18,231 bases of DNA from positions 1 to 18,231 of the forward strand of contig JBNMQC010000036.1 of NCBI GenBank assembly GCA_051277445.1, written 5' to 3'. The notes beneath the pieces were generated by a model. It made no database searches, was not told the DNA's origin, and saw only the letters and a program-made list of their open reading frames with translations. Both the position numbers and the translations under genes were made by a program. Below are positions 1-7,946 of the stretch, in pieces; the first letter of the stretch is position 1, and each line of letters opens with the position of its first letter. This DNA comes from Bermanella sp051277445. Its GTDB lineage: Bacteria; Pseudomonadota; Gammaproteobacteria; Pseudomonadales; Oceanobacteraceae.

Positions 1-1113
1 ATAACAATTATTCAAAGTGTAGGCTCTGGAGAAAGTCATATCGAATTTACGGATGGCATCTCAATCGTAGAAAGTGGTTTCCTGCCGCAAACTGCTACTG
101 ACTATGCAGTTTTTGCAAAAGGTGAATATTTCTATCAGTTAGGTAAATACAACATAGATACCATTCAAAAATATCATATTGATAATCCTGAACTTGGATA
201 TTATCCAAACAATGGATTTTCTTTAAGAGATACAAATGACACGGTATCCGCTAACCCTCATAAACTTATCTTTGTTAATGAGAATACAGGCATCATCACC
301 CGTTATGGTAAAAATGATGCTTGGGTAGTCAATCTAAATGCTCAAGACGCTAACGATTTCATTATTAAAGAATTAGATTTAAGCCGTCATGTGGCCTCAA
401 CAACCGATTCAGATACCGACCCAGAAATGAGCATGGCATTTATTGCGAACAATAAACTCTTCATCACATTACAAAACCTAGAAGGCTGGTCCCCTACTGA
501 TAATGCTAAAGTCGTTGTATTCAGTACTCAATCATGGGAAGAAATAGATACCGACCTAACTACAGAGGGTATTCAAGCGATTAACTTAACCCTAAAAAAT
601 CATTCAAGTGGCGCACTTTATGGCAATAAGCTGTATTTAGGCTCTTTGGTTTATGGCAATTCATACTCAGACCCTGTTATCCCGAATACAGGAGGAATCG
701 AGATTATTGACACCAATGACTACAGTATTTCTTTGGCATTCAATGATAAAGCCGTCAACAATATAGTTGCCGACTCTACTGGAAATATCTTTTTTTCTGA
801 TTACTCAGGATGGGAAAATAATTCACTCTACAAGCTGAATAGTGACAATAGCTATAGCATTGTTAGCAATGATTTAACGGGGGTTAATATCACCACTCTT
901 GCAAGTCCTGATGATACTCTTTGGCTTGGAACAAATAGCTTTGGTGGTGAAAACAAAGTACTTCGATTAGATGCATCTATTAATTTTGATGAGCCAAAAG
1001 ATTTAAAGTCAATAAAACTAAGTGAAGTCATAACAGCATTCAAGCCCATTGGCATTGCATTTCTTGATATAGAAGCCGTCCCAGCCAGTGAAACTAAAGT
1101 AACTGAAGAATAA
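1..1113 (+). CDS. 3' part of a beta-propeller-like repeat protein (5' end outside window)
   Basis: The reading frame is open from base 1 to a TAA stop at 1111-1113, so the gene begins upstream of the window and about 370 C-terminal residues are visible. The chain is rich in Asn, Asp, Ser, Thr and Gly and alternates short beta-like segments such as GGIEIIDTND, GNIFFSDYSG, NSLYKLNSD and DTLWLGTNS. These recur at roughly 40-residue spacing and resemble blades of an YncE/NHL/Kelch-type beta-propeller. No catalytic motif, membrane segment or sorting signal is visible in this part, and the protein ends in a plain acidic tail. By composition it is probably an exported or surface protein, perhaps a lipoprotein, but the signal sequence that would decide this lies outside the window. 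The specific family is not recognised. An internal ATG exists at 427, but the uninterrupted frame upstream argues against a short gene starting there. Confidence 0.75.
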   Translation: MTIIQSVGSGESHIEFTDGISIVESGFLPQTATDYAVFAKGEYFYQLGKYNIDTIQKYHIDNPELGYYPNNGFSLRDTNDTVSANPHKLIFVNENTGIITRYGKNDAWVVNLNAQDANDFIIKELDLSRHVASTTDSDTDPEMSMAFIANNKLFITLQNLEGWSPTDNAKVVVFSTQSWEEIDTDLTTEGIQAINLTLKNHSSGALYGNKLYLGSLVYGNSYSDPVIPNTGGIEIIDTNDYSISLAFNDKAVNNIVADSTGNIFFSDYSGWENNSLYKLNSDNSYSIVSNDLTGVNITTLASPDDTLWLGTNSFGGENKVLRLDASINFDEPKDLKSIKLSEVITAFKPIGIAFLDIEAVPASETKVTEE

Positions 1114-1146
1114 TATAATTTTAATATATTGTTTATGACTAATGAT

Positions 1147-1172
1147 AAAGGGATGATTTAATGCATCCCTTT
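1147..1172 (-). terminator. Hairpin between the propeller-like gene and the chemotaxis gene; probable intrinsic terminator
   Basis: There is a perfect 9-base stem, AAAGGGATG (1147-1155) with CATCCCTTT (1164-1172), and an 8-base loop. On the minus strand it begins 8 bases past the chemotaxis gene stop codon and is followed by TTTATCATTA, a short U-rich stretch. It lies between two convergent genes, so it could stop transcripts from both sides, although the plus-strand side lacks a clear U-tract. Confidence 0.6.
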
Positions 1173-1180
1173 GAGTTGAA

Positions 1181-3205
1181 TTACACCTGAAATTTCTTTA
1201 ACTTCTCTTGTAATGAGTTAGTCAAGGCAATCACTTCTTTAATCGCTCTCACAGTATGCTCAGAGTCATCAACCGTAGCTCGACCGAGGTCGTTAATTTT
1301 TACCACATTCTCATCAATGGTTTTTGCAACTTGGGTTTGCTCATCGGCTGACACTGAAATTTGGCTATTGATGTCCGCAATACTTTTTACCATGGTGACA
1401 ATTTCATCAAGAGCCGTACGGACTTTTGATGATGACTCCACTGTATTCTGTGCCATTTCGTGACTTTTACCCATGACACTAACAGCATTACTGATTCCAG
1501 AATGAATGGTAGTCATCACTTCATCGATTTCTTGTGCTGAGGTTTGAGTTCGACTTGCTAACGTTCGAACTTCATCGGCCACCACCGCAAAGCCTCGGCC
1601 TTGCTCACCTGCTCTGGCCGCTTCAATCGCTGCATTTAATGCCAGTAGATTGGTTTGCTCGGCAATACCCTTAATAACCGCTAGCATGCTAGCGATGTTA
1701 CTGGAGTTTTCAGATAACTGATTAATGACATTGGTACTATGGACAATTTCATCCGCTAGCGTATTAATTTGGCTTAGTGTTTCAGCCACCACTTTATTTG
1801 CACTGCCCGCCTGGCTAGTTGCATCAGCGGCAAAATTGGCTGCATCTTCGCTCTGACGATTTACTTCTTCCGCTGTGGCAGCCATTTGAGTAATGGCAGA
1901 TGCGACTTGCTCTGTCTGATGAAGTTGCTCGTTAGCGGCTTTATTGCTTTGTTCAGCATTGCCACCCACTAGCTCCATACTTACACCCACATCGGTTGCC
2001 GTTTTATGAACCGCCTGTAAAAGAGAGTGAATTTTTTCAACCATGATATTAAATTCACTGGTTAATTCACCCATCTCATCTTTCGATTCTACCGCTACTC
2101 GCACACGCATATCTCCACGGGATATTTCTCTGGCGGCGCTATGAAATTGCCCCACTGTACTGCGTACCGACCAGAAGAAAGCGGCGTACAAGTAAATAAT
2201 GAGCAACATAACTAAAGCAATCGCTACCACCACTAATATCAGCTTACTGCTTAGCTCACTGATGCGCTTATCTAAAATAGTATTAATTCTTTCAAGCGCT
2301 AATTCTTGAACGTTATGAAAAGGTCGAACTTTGTCTAAATAAAATGCACTGAAATCCTGCCATTTCACTTCTACGTTCATGGCTGAAATGATTTCTTCAT
2401 CCAATTTGAGTTTTATACTTTCGATATTAGTCTCTGTTATTTTGAACGTATCAGAAAAGATACTCGCCAGCGCAGGGTCACTATCTAATAGTGAAGCATG
2501 TGCTTGTTGCATGTTTTTTTGCTGAGCGTCGAGCAAATCATAGGTTTCATTTAGGGTATCGTAAGTTCCCGTCATAATGTATTGCTCAACAATAGAGTAC
2601 ACAGCAATGGTATGTGAAAAGCCTAAAGCGGAACGGAATTTTGGGTAGTCCACTAGAATAAGTTTAAGCAGTAACTGAACCTCCTCATTGGTATCTTGTA
2701 ATACACCAGAATCTTGCGCAACTTTGTTGGCCAAATGCAATATATCAAACACAACTTGGGCATTGTTCTTAAATTGATCACTGATGGTTGGCTGCTTATT
2801 TTCACCGCTTCGCTTTAGTGTGTCTTTCCAAATGGCTTCTTTTTCTTGGATGGTTTGTGAAAAGTTAGACTGAGGGTATTTAACTTTAATTTGATCAACC
2901 GCTTGAAATAGCGATTGCTCTAATTTATTCACTTTTTCGGTCAGTTCTTGTCGAGGGTAAAACGCATCGACTGCCGCTAAATCTCGAAATGTGGCTGCTT
3001 GCTGGGCTAAATCGAGCACATCCGAGATCACCACAAGTGAGTCACTGGCTTCACTGGCTTTCTCGATTTGCTGGTAGGTTTGATTGACTATGGCATAGCT
3101 GAGTAGTAACAACGGTACAAAGAAGGTAATACTAATTACGCCAAATTTCTTGGCGTAACTTAGCTTATTCATTAATGCGATAGCGGGTGCTAACAATCCA
3201 TTCAC
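1181..3205 (-). CDS. Methyl-accepting chemotaxis protein with a large periplasmic sensor domain
   Basis: This 674-residue transmembrane chemoreceptor senses a ligand outside the inner membrane and controls the CheA/CheW kinase complex. The order is: first membrane helix about 21-40, periplasmic sensor about 41-320, second helix about 321-345, HAMP domain about 346-400, and a long cytoplasmic coiled coil to the end. The signalling tip is the classic hairpin around 511-550, with IAEQTNLLALNAAIEAARAG and GRGFAVVADEVR. The sensor of about 280 residues looks all-helical and is longer than a simple four-helix bundle, so a bimodular helical (HBM-like) sensor is possible, but the ligand cannot be read. 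There is no C-terminal CheR-binding pentapeptide; the protein ends KKFQV. The start is GTG, chosen because AGGAGGT (3212-3218) sits 6 bases upstream. The gene follows aceF on the same strand after a 111-base gap and appears to have its own promoter. A chemoreceptor gene near ampE is also known in Pseudomonas. Confidence 0.93.
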   Translation of the reverse strand: MNGLLAPAIALMNKLSYAKKFGVISITFFVPLLLLSYAIVNQTYQQIEKASEASDSLVVISDVLDLAQQAATFRDLAAVDAFYPRQELTEKVNKLEQSLFQAVDQIKVKYPQSNFSQTIQEKEAIWKDTLKRSGENKQPTISDQFKNNAQVVFDILHLANKVAQDSGVLQDTNEEVQLLLKLILVDYPKFRSALGFSHTIAVYSIVEQYIMTGTYDTLNETYDLLDAQQKNMQQAHASLLDSDPALASIFSDTFKITETNIESIKLKLDEEIISAMNVEVKWQDFSAFYLDKVRPFHNVQELALERINTILDKRISELSSKLILVVVAIALVMLLIIYLYAAFFWSVRSTVGQFHSAAREISRGDMRVRVAVESKDEMGELTSEFNIMVEKIHSLLQAVHKTATDVGVSMELVGGNAEQSNKAANEQLHQTEQVASAITQMAATAEEVNRQSEDAANFAADATSQAGSANKVVAETLSQINTLADEIVHSTNVINQLSENSSNIASMLAVIKGIAEQTNLLALNAAIEAARAGEQGRGFAVVADEVRTLASRTQTSAQEIDEVMTTIHSGISNAVSVMGKSHEMAQNTVESSSKVRTALDEIVTMVKSIADINSQISVSADEQTQVAKTIDENVVKINDLGRATVDDSEHTVRAIKEVIALTNSLQEKLKKFQV

Positions 3206-3234
3206 AGACAGACCTCCTCACAACTTCTTTTTAA

Positions 3235-3262
3235 AGTGTAGCTGCTATTTTGGGACTGTCTT
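3235..3262 (-). promoter_or_regulatory. Candidate sigma-70 promoter for the chemotaxis gene
   Basis: On the minus strand AAGACA (3257-3262, 4 of 6 matches to the -35 consensus) is followed after 16 bases by TACACT (3235-3240, 4 of 6 to the -10). It lies 30 bases upstream of the GTG start. A flagellar sigma-28 pattern was looked for and not found. This is a weak consensus call only. Confidence 0.3.
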
Positions 3263-3284
3263 GATTTCACACCCTCCTGTTACG

Positions 3285-3297
3285 AATTGTCACAATT
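3285..3297. repeat. 13-base palindrome AATTGTcACAATT between aceF and the chemotaxis gene
   Basis: This is a perfect 6+6 palindrome around a single central base. It lies about 20 bases beyond the aceF stop codon and just upstream of the candidate chemotaxis promoter. It has no U-tract and a stem too AT-rich for a good terminator, so an operator-type site is the better reading. The regulator is unknown. Confidence 0.35.
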
Positions 3298-3316
3298 TAA
3301 TGCAACGTGTGAATAC

Positions 3317-4960
3317 TCAGAGCAACAAGTGCCGAACATCGGTTAATAACTCACATAAATATCGTGCAAATCTGGCGGCTTGTGCGCCATCAATCACACG
3401 GTGATCGTAAGATAGACTCAAGGGCAACATCAGCCTTGGCTCAAACTCCTTACCATTCCATACAGGCTTATAGCTGGCCTTAGAGACGCCCAATATCGCC
3501 ACTTGTGGCGCATTCACGATAGGCGTAAACGCCGTACCACCGATCCCACCCAGACTGGATATGGTGAAACTCGCACCGCTCATGGCATCCATTGGCAGTT
3601 TTTTATCTCTGGCTTTTTTAGCCAACTCAGAGCTATCGACCGCAAGATCCACCACGCCTTTGCTTTCAACACCTTTAACAACCGGTACCAGCAAACCATC
3701 TGGCGTATCCACTGCAATACCTATGTTGTAGTACTGCTTAAGGATTAAGGTATCGGCATTAGGGCCAAGAGAGGAGTTAAATTCAGGGAATGCCTGCAAG
3801 GCTTTCGCGCACGCTTTCATAATAAAGGCGAGCGGTGATACCTTAACGCCCTCGGGCAATAACGCTCCCATGGACTGCTTGCGATAGGTTTCAAGCTCAG
3901 TAATGTCAGCTTCATCAAACTGGGTAACCTGTGGAATTGTGCTCCAACTGGCCACCATATTTCTGGCTGTCACTTGCTTGATTTTATTCAGTGATTTTTC
4001 AGAAATCTCACCATACTTCGAGAAATCTTCGTCGCTACCCTTAACCGTGAGCGGGCTTGCAACTGGATTATTGACACGCTGTTTCACAAAGTCATACAAG
4101 TCTTGCTTTTGGATACGACCGCGTGGGCCAGAACCATTAACTTGAGCCAAATCGACCCCAAGTTCACGCGCAAGTTTGCGCACGGCAGGCCCCGCATGGA
4201 CCTTACCCGATGTATTTGTGCTGGGTGTTGAATGAGTATTTGCCGCAGGCTGGTTCGCTTGAGCGCTTGGAGTTTCCGCTTTTGCTGGTGCCGCTTCACT
4301 TTTTTCAGCTGCGCTCTTTGGCGCATCGCTTTTCGTTTCAGCGGTACTGGTCGCTGCCTGGGTAACAAGCATTTTACCCACCACATCACCCTGACTCACT
4401 TTATCGCCCACTTTAACCGCAAACGATACTAGCTTGCCGGCTTGAGGAGCCGGAATTTCCATGGTCGCCTTATCGCTCTCTAGCACCATCAGGCTGTCTT
4501 CAGCGGCTAATTCATCGCCAATACCGACTGAAAGCTCAATGATTTCAACCGCATCCACACCGCCAAGATCAGGGACAATAACGTCCATTTCTTGTAGCTC
4601 GGCTGATGCGTTAGCGGCGGGCGCCTCCGGCTGAGCCGAGGCAGATTCTTGCGCGCTAACTTGCTCTTCTGGCGCAGCTTGTTTGGGTGCCGCTTGCTCT
4701 TCGCTCGCCGCTTGCGCACCACCTTCTGCTTCCATGTTTGCAACATGAGTACCAGAGCCAACCTTGTCGCCAACCGACACCAAGATTTCTTTTACGGTAC
4801 CGGAAAACGGCGCCGGTACTTCCATGGTGGCTTTATCGCTTTCTAATACAATCAGCGCTTCTTCGGTTTCTAAGTTGTCACCGACTTTAACGCATATTTC
4901 AATCACCTCGACTTCATCAATTCCGCCAAGGTCGGGCACATTTACTTGTGTGTGAGCCAT
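3317..4960 (-). CDS. aceF: Pyruvate dehydrogenase E2, dihydrolipoyllysine acetyltransferase
   Basis: E2 core of the pyruvate dehydrogenase complex: it moves the acetyl group made by E1 from lipoyl-lysine to coenzyme A. The 547 residues show two lipoyl domains (about 1-77 and 124-200), each with the ESDKATME signature and lipoylated lysines at K43 and K164. Mobile linkers rich in Ala, Pro, Glu and Lys run about 78-123 and 201-252. The peripheral subunit-binding domain is about 255-292 (HAGPAVRKLARELGVD, GPRGRI). The catalytic domain runs from about 310 to the end and carries the DHRVIDG motif with active His520. Two lipoyl domains rather than the three of E. coli match the Pseudomonas/Azotobacter range. 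The start follows AAGGA, which abuts the aceE stop codon; the two genes are 10 bases apart and are surely cotranscribed. No lpd gene follows, so E3 must be encoded elsewhere. Confidence 0.97.
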   Translation of the reverse strand: MAHTQVNVPDLGGIDEVEVIEICVKVGDNLETEEALIVLESDKATMEVPAPFSGTVKEILVSVGDKVGSGTHVANMEAEGGAQAASEEQAAPKQAAPEEQVSAQESASAQPEAPAANASAELQEMDVIVPDLGGVDAVEIIELSVGIGDELAAEDSLMVLESDKATMEIPAPQAGKLVSFAVKVGDKVSQGDVVGKMLVTQAATSTAETKSDAPKSAAEKSEAAPAKAETPSAQANQPAANTHSTPSTNTSGKVHAGPAVRKLARELGVDLAQVNGSGPRGRIQKQDLYDFVKQRVNNPVASPLTVKGSDEDFSKYGEISEKSLNKIKQVTARNMVASWSTIPQVTQFDEADITELETYRKQSMGALLPEGVKVSPLAFIMKACAKALQAFPEFNSSLGPNADTLILKQYYNIGIAVDTPDGLLVPVVKGVESKGVVDLAVDSSELAKKARDKKLPMDAMSGASFTISSLGGIGGTAFTPIVNAPQVAILGVSKASYKPVWNGKEFEPRLMLPLSLSYDHRVIDGAQAARFARYLCELLTDVRHLLL

Positions 4961-4970
4961 GGTCTATTCC

Positions 4971-7646
4971 TTAATGATAAAGTGGATCAAGTTTGTCAGG
5001 AGAAATGCCAAATTTCTTCATTGCAGCTTTCAATTGCTTCGCTTCAACTTTGCCTTCTTTCATTAAGGCATACAAACTGGCAATGACGACAAAATAACGA
5101 TTCACTTCAAAGAATTCCCGTAGTTTTTCACGGGAATCACTGCGACCAAAGCCATCTGTGCCAAGGGTCACAAAGGTTTTGTCTTTTGGCATATACGCTC
5201 GTAGCTGCTCGCTGTATTGCTTCATGTAATCCGTCGCGCAAATAACAGGGCCTTGGGTATCTTGTAGGCACTGAGTCACGTATGGCATTTTCTCTTGATC
5301 GCCTGGGTGCAATAAATTTTCACGCTCAACCTTACGGCCTTCACGGGTTAATTCATTAATACTGGTGGCGCTCCAAACATTGGCTTGGATATTAAAGTCT
5401 TTTTCTAAAATATCTTTTGCCGCCATCACTTCACGTAAAATGGTACCACTGCCCATTAGCTGAACGGTCAGATCACCGTCTGCACCGGTTAACAGCGGAT
5501 ACATACCTTTAATGATGCCTTCTTCTGCCCCTTGAGGCATGGCAGGGTGAGCGTAGTTTTCATTCATTACCGTGATGTAATAGTAAACTCGTTCATTTTC
5601 TTGGTACATTCGACGCAAGCCATCTTGAATAATAACCGCTAGCTCAAACGCAAAAGTTGGGTCATAGGTAATACAGTTTGGAATGGTGTTCGCCAATATA
5701 TGACTGTGGCCATCTTGGTGCTGCAAACCTTCACCGTTTAACGTGGTACGACCGGCCGTGGCGCCAATTAAGAAACCCTGTGCTTGGCAATCACCCGCCG
5801 CCCAAGATAAATCGCCCACACGCTGAAAACCAAACATACTGTAGAAAATATAAAACGGCACCATGGCTTTATCGTATGTACTGTAAGATGTGGCGGCAGA
5901 TAACCAAGCACTGAATGCACCGGCTTCGTTAATGCCCTCTTCCATGATGCGGCCTTCTTTTTCTTCCTTGTAATACATCATTTGGCCAAAATCCACTGGC
6001 TCGTATTTCTGCCCTTCTGAGCTATAAATACCTACCTGACGGAACAAACCTTCCATACCAAAAGTACGCGCTTCGTCCGGTACGATTGGCACCACACGAT
6101 CACCCATGGCTTTATCTTTCACAAGGGCCGTAAGAATACGAACGAACGCCATGGTGGAAGAAATTTCACGTTCACCGGTTCCTTCAAGCTGGGCTTTAAA
6201 GGTCTCTAATTGCGGCACGGGTAATGGGTCATTATTCTCAGTTCGCACAGGCAAATAACCGCCCAATGCTTCACGGCGTTTGCGCATGTAAACCATTTCA
6301 GGGCTGTCTTCTGGTGGGCGATAATAAGGCACATCTTTTAGGTCGCTGTCGCTGATGGGAATATCAAAGCGATCACGGAAGGCTTTCAAGCTTTCAATGT
6401 CGAGCTTCTTCACACCATGGGCTTCGTTTTTGCCCTCTGCAGCGTCTCCCATGCCATACCCTTTGATGGTATGCGCAAGAATCACAGTGGGCTGGCCTTT
6501 GTGCCCAGCGGCTTGACGATAAGCGGCATAGACTTTATATGGGTCATGACCACCGCGGTTTAGCTTGTAAATTTCTTCATCTTTCATCCCTGCAACCATC
6601 TTTTTAAGTTCAGGGTATTTACCGAAAAAGTGCTCTTTGGTGTATGCGCCGCCTTTGGCTTTGTAGTTTTGGAATTCACCATCCACCACTTCATCCATGC
6701 GCTTTTGCAACAGGCCGTCGTTATCTTGTGCCAATAATGGGTCCCAATGACGACCCCAAACCACTTTTACTACATTCCAACCGGCACCGCGGAACGTGCC
6801 TTCTAATTCTTGAATGATTTTACCGTTACCACGAACAGGGCCATCCAAACGTTGTAAGTTGCAGTTGATAACGAAAATTAAGTTTTCTAATTTCTCACGG
6901 CCAGCAAGGTTAATGGCACCCAATGTTTCTGGCTCATCACATTCGCCATCCCCTAAGAACGCCCAGACTTTACGATCTAAACGAGGGACAAGGCCACGGG
7001 CGGAAATATAACGCATAAAGTGTGCTTGATAGATGGCCTGCAACGGGCCTAACCCCATGGAAACGGTTGGGAACTGCCAGTAGTCAGGCATTAAGCGTGG
7101 GTGCGGATAAGAGCTTAAGCCTTCGCCGTCCACTTCGCGGCGGAAATTCTCAAGTTGTTTTTTCTCTAAACGCCCTTCAAGGAAGCTGCGCGCATAAATC
7201 CCTGGAGAGATGTGACCTTGATAGTAAATTAAATCACCCAGCGGGCACTTCTCGCTGGTTTTATTGGGCGCACGGAAAAAGTAGTTAAAGCCCACATCAT
7301 ATAAAGTGGCGCTGGAGGCGAAACTGGAAATATGGCCACCTAAATCATCACCGCTTTGATTGGCACGCACCACCATGGCCAAGGCATTCCAGCGAATTAA
7401 AGAGCGAATACGGCGCTCTAAAAATAAATCACCGGGCATCTTGGCTTCTTCAGAAACGGGAATGGTATTACGATAAGGGGTTACGAAAGAATAAGGCAGC
7501 GGTAAGCCATTGCGCGTGGCTCGCTCGGACAACCTTTCTAAAATATAGCGGGCGCGCTCGATGCCTTCTTCACGAATAATGCTATCAATTGAATCGAGCC
7601 ATTCTTTGGTTTCGGTGGGGTCCTGATCTTGTTCAAAGGAGTCCAT
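4971..7646 (-). CDS. aceE: Pyruvate dehydrogenase E1 component, homodimeric type
   Basis: This thiamine-diphosphate enzyme decarboxylates pyruvate and reductively acetylates the lipoyl groups of AceF. The 891 residues closely match the length and sequence pattern of E. coli AceE (887). The start region has the E2-binding segment with DPTETKEWLDSIDSIIREEG. The ThDP fold shows GDGECDEP (232-239) through NCN (261-263). Later blocks include HTIKGYGMGDAAEGKN, DEARTFGMEGLFRQ, GFLIGATAGRTTLNGEGLQH with DGHSH, and the C-terminal GTDGFGRSDSREKLR. The ATG start is supported by AAGGA (7653-7657), 6 bases upstream. It is the first gene of an aceE-aceF operon with a candidate promoter at 7705-7733. The PdhR repressor gene that precedes aceE in E. 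coli is absent here; a cobalamin cluster lies upstream instead. Confidence 0.98.
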   Translation of the reverse strand: MDSFEQDQDPTETKEWLDSIDSIIREEGIERARYILERLSERATRNGLPLPYSFVTPYRNTIPVSEEAKMPGDLFLERRIRSLIRWNALAMVVRANQSGDDLGGHISSFASSATLYDVGFNYFFRAPNKTSEKCPLGDLIYYQGHISPGIYARSFLEGRLEKKQLENFRREVDGEGLSSYPHPRLMPDYWQFPTVSMGLGPLQAIYQAHFMRYISARGLVPRLDRKVWAFLGDGECDEPETLGAINLAGREKLENLIFVINCNLQRLDGPVRGNGKIIQELEGTFRGAGWNVVKVVWGRHWDPLLAQDNDGLLQKRMDEVVDGEFQNYKAKGGAYTKEHFFGKYPELKKMVAGMKDEEIYKLNRGGHDPYKVYAAYRQAAGHKGQPTVILAHTIKGYGMGDAAEGKNEAHGVKKLDIESLKAFRDRFDIPISDSDLKDVPYYRPPEDSPEMVYMRKRREALGGYLPVRTENNDPLPVPQLETFKAQLEGTGEREISSTMAFVRILTALVKDKAMGDRVVPIVPDEARTFGMEGLFRQVGIYSSEGQKYEPVDFGQMMYYKEEKEGRIMEEGINEAGAFSAWLSAATSYSTYDKAMVPFYIFYSMFGFQRVGDLSWAAGDCQAQGFLIGATAGRTTLNGEGLQHQDGHSHILANTIPNCITYDPTFAFELAVIIQDGLRRMYQENERVYYYITVMNENYAHPAMPQGAEEGIIKGMYPLLTGADGDLTVQLMGSGTILREVMAAKDILEKDFNIQANVWSATSINELTREGRKVERENLLHPGDQEKMPYVTQCLQDTQGPVICATDYMKQYSEQLRAYMPKDKTFVTLGTDGFGRSDSREKLREFFEVNRYFVVIASLYALMKEGKVEAKQLKAAMKKFGISPDKLDPLYH

Positions 7647-7704
7647 TGTCCATCCTTGCCTTTTTGTCAGTAAATAAAGAGTTATTCAAAGAGTATAGAC
7701 AAGG

Positions 7705-7733
7705 ATTCTATGGAGCCTATGGATTCACAACAA
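7705..7733 (-). promoter_or_regulatory. Candidate sigma-70 promoter of aceEF
   Basis: On the minus strand TTGTTG (7728-7733) is followed by a 17-base spacer and TAGAAT (7705-7710, 5 of 6 matches to the -10 consensus). The -10 lies 58 bases upstream of the aceE ATG. The A-tract repeat at 7751-7766 sits about 18 bases farther upstream, where an activator or UP-like element could act. The spacer holds a tandem CTATGGA repeat (plus strand, period 9). No PdhR-type ATTGGTnnnACCAAT site was seen. Confidence 0.45.
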
Positions 7734-7750
7734 GGCAAAATGCGCCAGCA

Positions 7751-7766
7751 TGTAGTTTTTTTACAA
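7751..7766. repeat. 16-base repeat TGTAGTTTTTTTACAA, copy 1 (near aceE promoter)
   Basis: This is an exact copy of the sequence at 7915-7930. Each copy is nearly palindromic, with TGTA and TACA arms flanking a T-tract. This copy lies just upstream of the candidate aceE -35 element, a common position for an operator or activator site. The cognate protein is not recognised. Confidence 0.5.
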
Positions 7767-7807
7767 AATAAGAAGAATCTGCTGAATCCATGCAAGCAAA
7801 CCAAATA

Positions 7808-7828
7808 AAGGCCCAATTCAAAGGGCTT
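7808..7828 (-). terminator. Probable intrinsic terminator of the cob cluster
   Basis: On the minus strand AAGCCC, an 8-base loop, then GGGC with one extra C and TT form a GC-rich stem (core GCCC 7811-7814 with GGGC 7823-7826). It is followed by TATTTGGTTT. It lies about 120 bases past the cobC stop and upstream of the aceE promoter, so it probably separates the two operons. Confidence 0.55.
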
Positions 7829-7853
7829 ATTTATGCAAGCAAATTAAAACAAA

Positions 7854-7877
7854 CGATTAAAACGCTCATTTTAATCG
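7854..7877. repeat. Perfect 9+9 inverted repeat CGATTAAAA / TTTTAATCG
   Basis: The arms at 7854-7862 and 7869-7877 are separated by CGCTCA. On the minus strand the repeat is followed by TTTGTTTTAATTT, so it could be a second, AT-rich terminator after cobC. Its symmetry and AT content would also suit an operator. Sequence alone does not decide. Confidence 0.45.
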
Positions 7878-7914
7878 CTCAAAAAACAGACAAAATATTT
7901 AAACCATCGTTTTT

Positions 7915-7930
7915 TGTAGTTTTTTTACAA
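7915..7930. repeat. 16-base repeat TGTAGTTTTTTTACAA, copy 2 (just past cobC)
   Basis: Second exact copy of the element at 7751-7766, with start points 164 bases apart. Here the dyad extends to TTGTA-N7-TACAA. It is enclosed by CCATCG (7904-7909) and CGATGG (7939-7944), which could also fold back on each other. It lies 16 bases beyond the cobC stop codon. Confidence 0.5.
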
Positions 7931-7946
7931 GAATATTGCGATGGAT

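Larger units (their letters stand above)
7647..7946. other. 300-base non-coding stretch between cobC and aceE
   Basis: No credible gene is seen here. The stretch holds the aceE ribosome-binding site, a candidate aceE promoter, a terminator-like hairpin, an AT-rich inverted repeat and two copies of a 16-base repeat, all listed separately. In addition, ATGGATTCA at 7719-7727 is repeated in inverted orientation as TGAATCCAT at 7783-7791. Confidence 0.6.

Noticed and set aside
4084..4389. Minus-strand 101-codon frame within aceF
   Set aside because: It is a shifted frame of the Ala/Lys/Glu-rich linker of AceF; the low-complexity linker codons keep other frames open.
7751..7766. TyrR- or FadR/PdhR-type operator in the T-tract repeats
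   Set aside because: Arm sequence and spacing do not fit TGTAAA-N6-TTTACA or GT-N3-AC operators; left as an unknown element.
7589..7771. Plus-strand 60-codon frame across the aceE start
   Set aside because: Antisense to the aceE N-terminus and its promoter; composition is not protein-like and there is no start signal.
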